Shown here: piece by piece, positions 6,215 through 7,369 of the stretch
Layout of the letters: the number at the start of each line of letters is the position of its first letter
Numbering within the stretch: position 1 is the stretch's first letter
Origin: CAMBDR01 sp046597185
GTDB lineage: Bacteria; Pseudomonadota; Gammaproteobacteria; Burkholderiales; Burkholderiaceae_D
DNA length: 7,369 bases
Reading direction: 5' to 3'
Assembly (NCBI GenBank): GCA_046597185.1
Contig: JBKJLF010000450.1
Coordinates: 1-7,369, forward strand
Position numbers and translations under genes: made by a program
The notes under the pieces: model-generated
Told to the model about the DNA's origin: nothing
What the model saw: only the letters and a program-made list of their open reading frames with translations
The model's database searches: none

Positions 6215-7243
6215 ATGCAAATCGCTATTTTGGGTGCCGGTTCCATCGGCTTATATGTGGGGGCCTCGCTGTGTGCCGCCGGGGCGGATGTGATGTTTAT
6301 CGGGCGCGCCCGACTGAAACAGCAAATCGTCCAGTTTGGCATCACGCTCACCGATTTGCAGCAGCGCCGCCAGCAGTTAAGTGCTGCGCAAATTCAATTT
6401 TCTGAACAAGCCAGCGCACTGGCAGGCGCGGATTTGATTTTGGTTTGCGTAAAAAGCCATGCCAGCGCCAGCGCCGCCGAAGACATGGCAAGGCACGCCC
6501 GGCCCGATGCACTCATCGTCAGCCTGCAAAATGGGATCGGCAATGCCGATGTATTACGCGCCGCCCTGCCCCGGCACGCCATTTTGGGCGGCATGGTGCC
6601 GTTTAATGTGGTGCAAATGGATCAGGGCCGCTTGCATCGCGGCACGTTTGGCGACCTCGCCATCGAAGCATCGCCCCAACTTGCGCCCTGGCTGGCGCTA
6701 TTTGCCAAGGCGCACTTGCCACTGCAGGAAAATAATGATTTTGTTTCACTGCAATGGGGTAAATTGCTGCTCAATTTAAATAACGCCGTCAATGCGCTGG
6801 CGGGTATGCCACTCAAGGCGGAGTTTTCGCAACGCAGTTATCGCCTGTGTCTGGCCTTATTGATGCAAGAAGCGCTCACCATCATGCAGCAAGCTGGCAT
6901 TCGCCCAAGTAAAATCGCCGCCGCCCCACCCAAGTTGTTGCCCTTTATTTTGCGCCTGCCGGCACCCCTGTTTAAATTGGTGGCCGCCTCGATGCTTAAA
7001 ATCGACCCCGAAGCGCGCTCTTCGATGTGGGAAGACTTACAAGCCAGGCGGCCAACCGAAATTGATTATTTGAATGGGGCCGTGGTGCAATTGGCGCAGC
7101 AGCATGGCTTAGCCGCGCCAGCCAATCAACATATTGTGCGCCTGATGAAAGCAGCAGAACAGCAAGCCATCACCTGCGCAGCCAAGCCAGGCAGCATGGC
7201 CGGGGAGGCCTTGTACCAGGCCTTGCTCGCTGCCGATGTGTGA
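6215..7243 (+). CDS. Ketopantoate reductase (2-dehydropantoate 2-reductase) family protein, PanE/ApbA type
   Basis: A 342-aa protein. I place the start at ATG 6215 (MQIAILGAGSIGLYVG); an in-frame TTG at 6203 would add four residues without a better ribosome site. The NADPH-binding Rossmann motif GAGSIG occupies residues 7-12. LVCVKSH (76-82) and SLQNGIGN (103-110) follow, with Asn106 at the substrate/cofactor position. WGKLLLNLNNAVNAL (181-195) places Lys183 as the catalytic lysine. SSMWEDLQARRPTEIDYLNG (269-288) places Glu282 and the Ser pair at the C-terminal active-site positions. Domain order and length match PanE, which reduces ketopantoate to pantoate for pantothenate and CoA synthesis. 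Many bacteria carry several paralogues acting on other 2-keto acids, so the exact substrate is uncertain. A 22-bp gap from DUF962 suggests co-transcription. Confidence 0.93.
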   Translation: MQIAILGAGSIGLYVGASLCAAGADVMFIGRARLKQQIVQFGITLTDLQQRRQQLSAAQIQFSEQASALAGADLILVCVKSHASASAAEDMARHARPDALIVSLQNGIGNADVLRAALPRHAILGGMVPFNVVQMDQGRLHRGTFGDLAIEASPQLAPWLALFAKAHLPLQENNDFVSLQWGKLLLNLNNAVNALAGMPLKAEFSQRSYRLCLALLMQEALTIMQQAGIRPSKIAAAPPKLLPFILRLPAPLFKLVAASMLKIDPEARSSMWEDLQARRPTEIDYLNGAVVQLAQQHGLAAPANQHIVRLMKAAEQQAITCAAKPGSMAGEALYQALLAADV

Positions 7244-7369
7244 AGTTACATCAAGACAATGCTTGCAAACGGAAATTAAAATCCTGACATATCCATTTCA
7301 CAAACTTCTGTTACATTTGCATACGGAATATAACTTGAAATGATTTTCAAGTTCGTTGATAATGCTGGC
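7244..7369. other. Intergenic region after the reductase gene, with an imperfect direct repeat
   Basis: This AT-rich stretch of 126 bp holds no supported gene. GTTACAT occurs at 7245-7251 and again at 7310-7316. TTGCAAACGGAA (7263-7274) recurs with one change as TTGCATACGGAA (7317-7328). The spacing between the two halves differs: 11 bp in the first copy and none in the second. An ATG at 7340 opens ten codons to the edge but has no ribosome site, so I do not call it. Confidence 0.4.
7332..7353. repeat. Perfect 9-bp inverted repeat, operator-like
   Basis: AACTTGAAA (7332-7340) and TTTCAAGTT (7345-7353) are exact reverse complements separated by TGAT. No T-run follows, so it does not look like an intrinsic terminator. 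A -10-like TATAAC (7329-7334) overlaps its left arm, as expected if it were an operator for a gene to the right of the window. The sequence is direct; the operator role is inferred. Confidence 0.55.

Noticed and set aside
7340..7369. ATG opening a frame (MIFKFVDNAG) to the right edge
   Set aside because: Only ten codons are visible, there is no ribosome binding site, and the ATG lies inside the palindrome, so a gene start is unsupported.
1..7369. CRISPR arrays, tRNA or rRNA genes, insertion sequences, known anti-phage systems
   Set aside because: No repeat-spacer pattern, cloverleaf, terminal inverted repeats or transposase motif was found. AlbA_2 alone is not evidence of a defence system.

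Overview
The window looks like an ordinary stretch of proteobacterial chromosome, most likely betaproteobacterial. This is an inference from protein style, roughly 50% GC and gene content, because no rRNA or other marker gene is present. Genes fall into two blocks that diverge at about 4780-4886. The left block is all on the minus strand. The right block is all on the plus strand. I see no tRNA, rRNA, CRISPR array, transposase, integrase or convincing intrinsic terminator.

Left block, read in its own direction. A DNA-deoxyinosine (hypoxanthine) glycosylase of the UDG superfamily (4257-4769) is followed by a membrane sensor histidine kinase with a Cache-like periplasmic domain and two PAS domains (1766-4135). 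Next is an exported DUF1579-like protein (1085-1687) whose signal peptide begins with seven Lys-Ser pairs encoded by a hexanucleotide repeat. After that come two tentative small ORFs (939-1085 and 776-865). The block ends with an AlbA_2 (Schlafen-type) ATP-binding/regulator protein of the COG2865 type, which starts at 786 and runs off the left edge of the window. That gene has no stop codon in the window but is well supported: 262 uninterrupted codons, a strong Shine-Dalgarno and clear family motifs.

Right block. An AraC-family regulator (4887-5690) is followed after 37 bp by a DUF962/Mpo1-like polytopic membrane protein (5728-6192). After 22 bp comes a ketopantoate reductase (PanE/ApbA) family protein (6215-7243). 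The spacing suggests one transcription unit. The last 126 bp hold no identifiable gene, but they contain a perfect 9-bp inverted repeat next to a near-consensus -10 box and an imperfect direct repeat.

How the genes relate: the kinase has no response regulator in view and is an orphan here. The glycosylase is a base-excision repair enzyme. The AraC-DUF962-PanE group is close-packed, but no shared pathway can be proven. Nothing here demonstrates a new multi-gene system. The most interesting items are the short translated-looking segment overlapping the AlbA_2 gene start, the hexanucleotide-encoded KS tract in the signal peptide, and the palindrome near the right edge.
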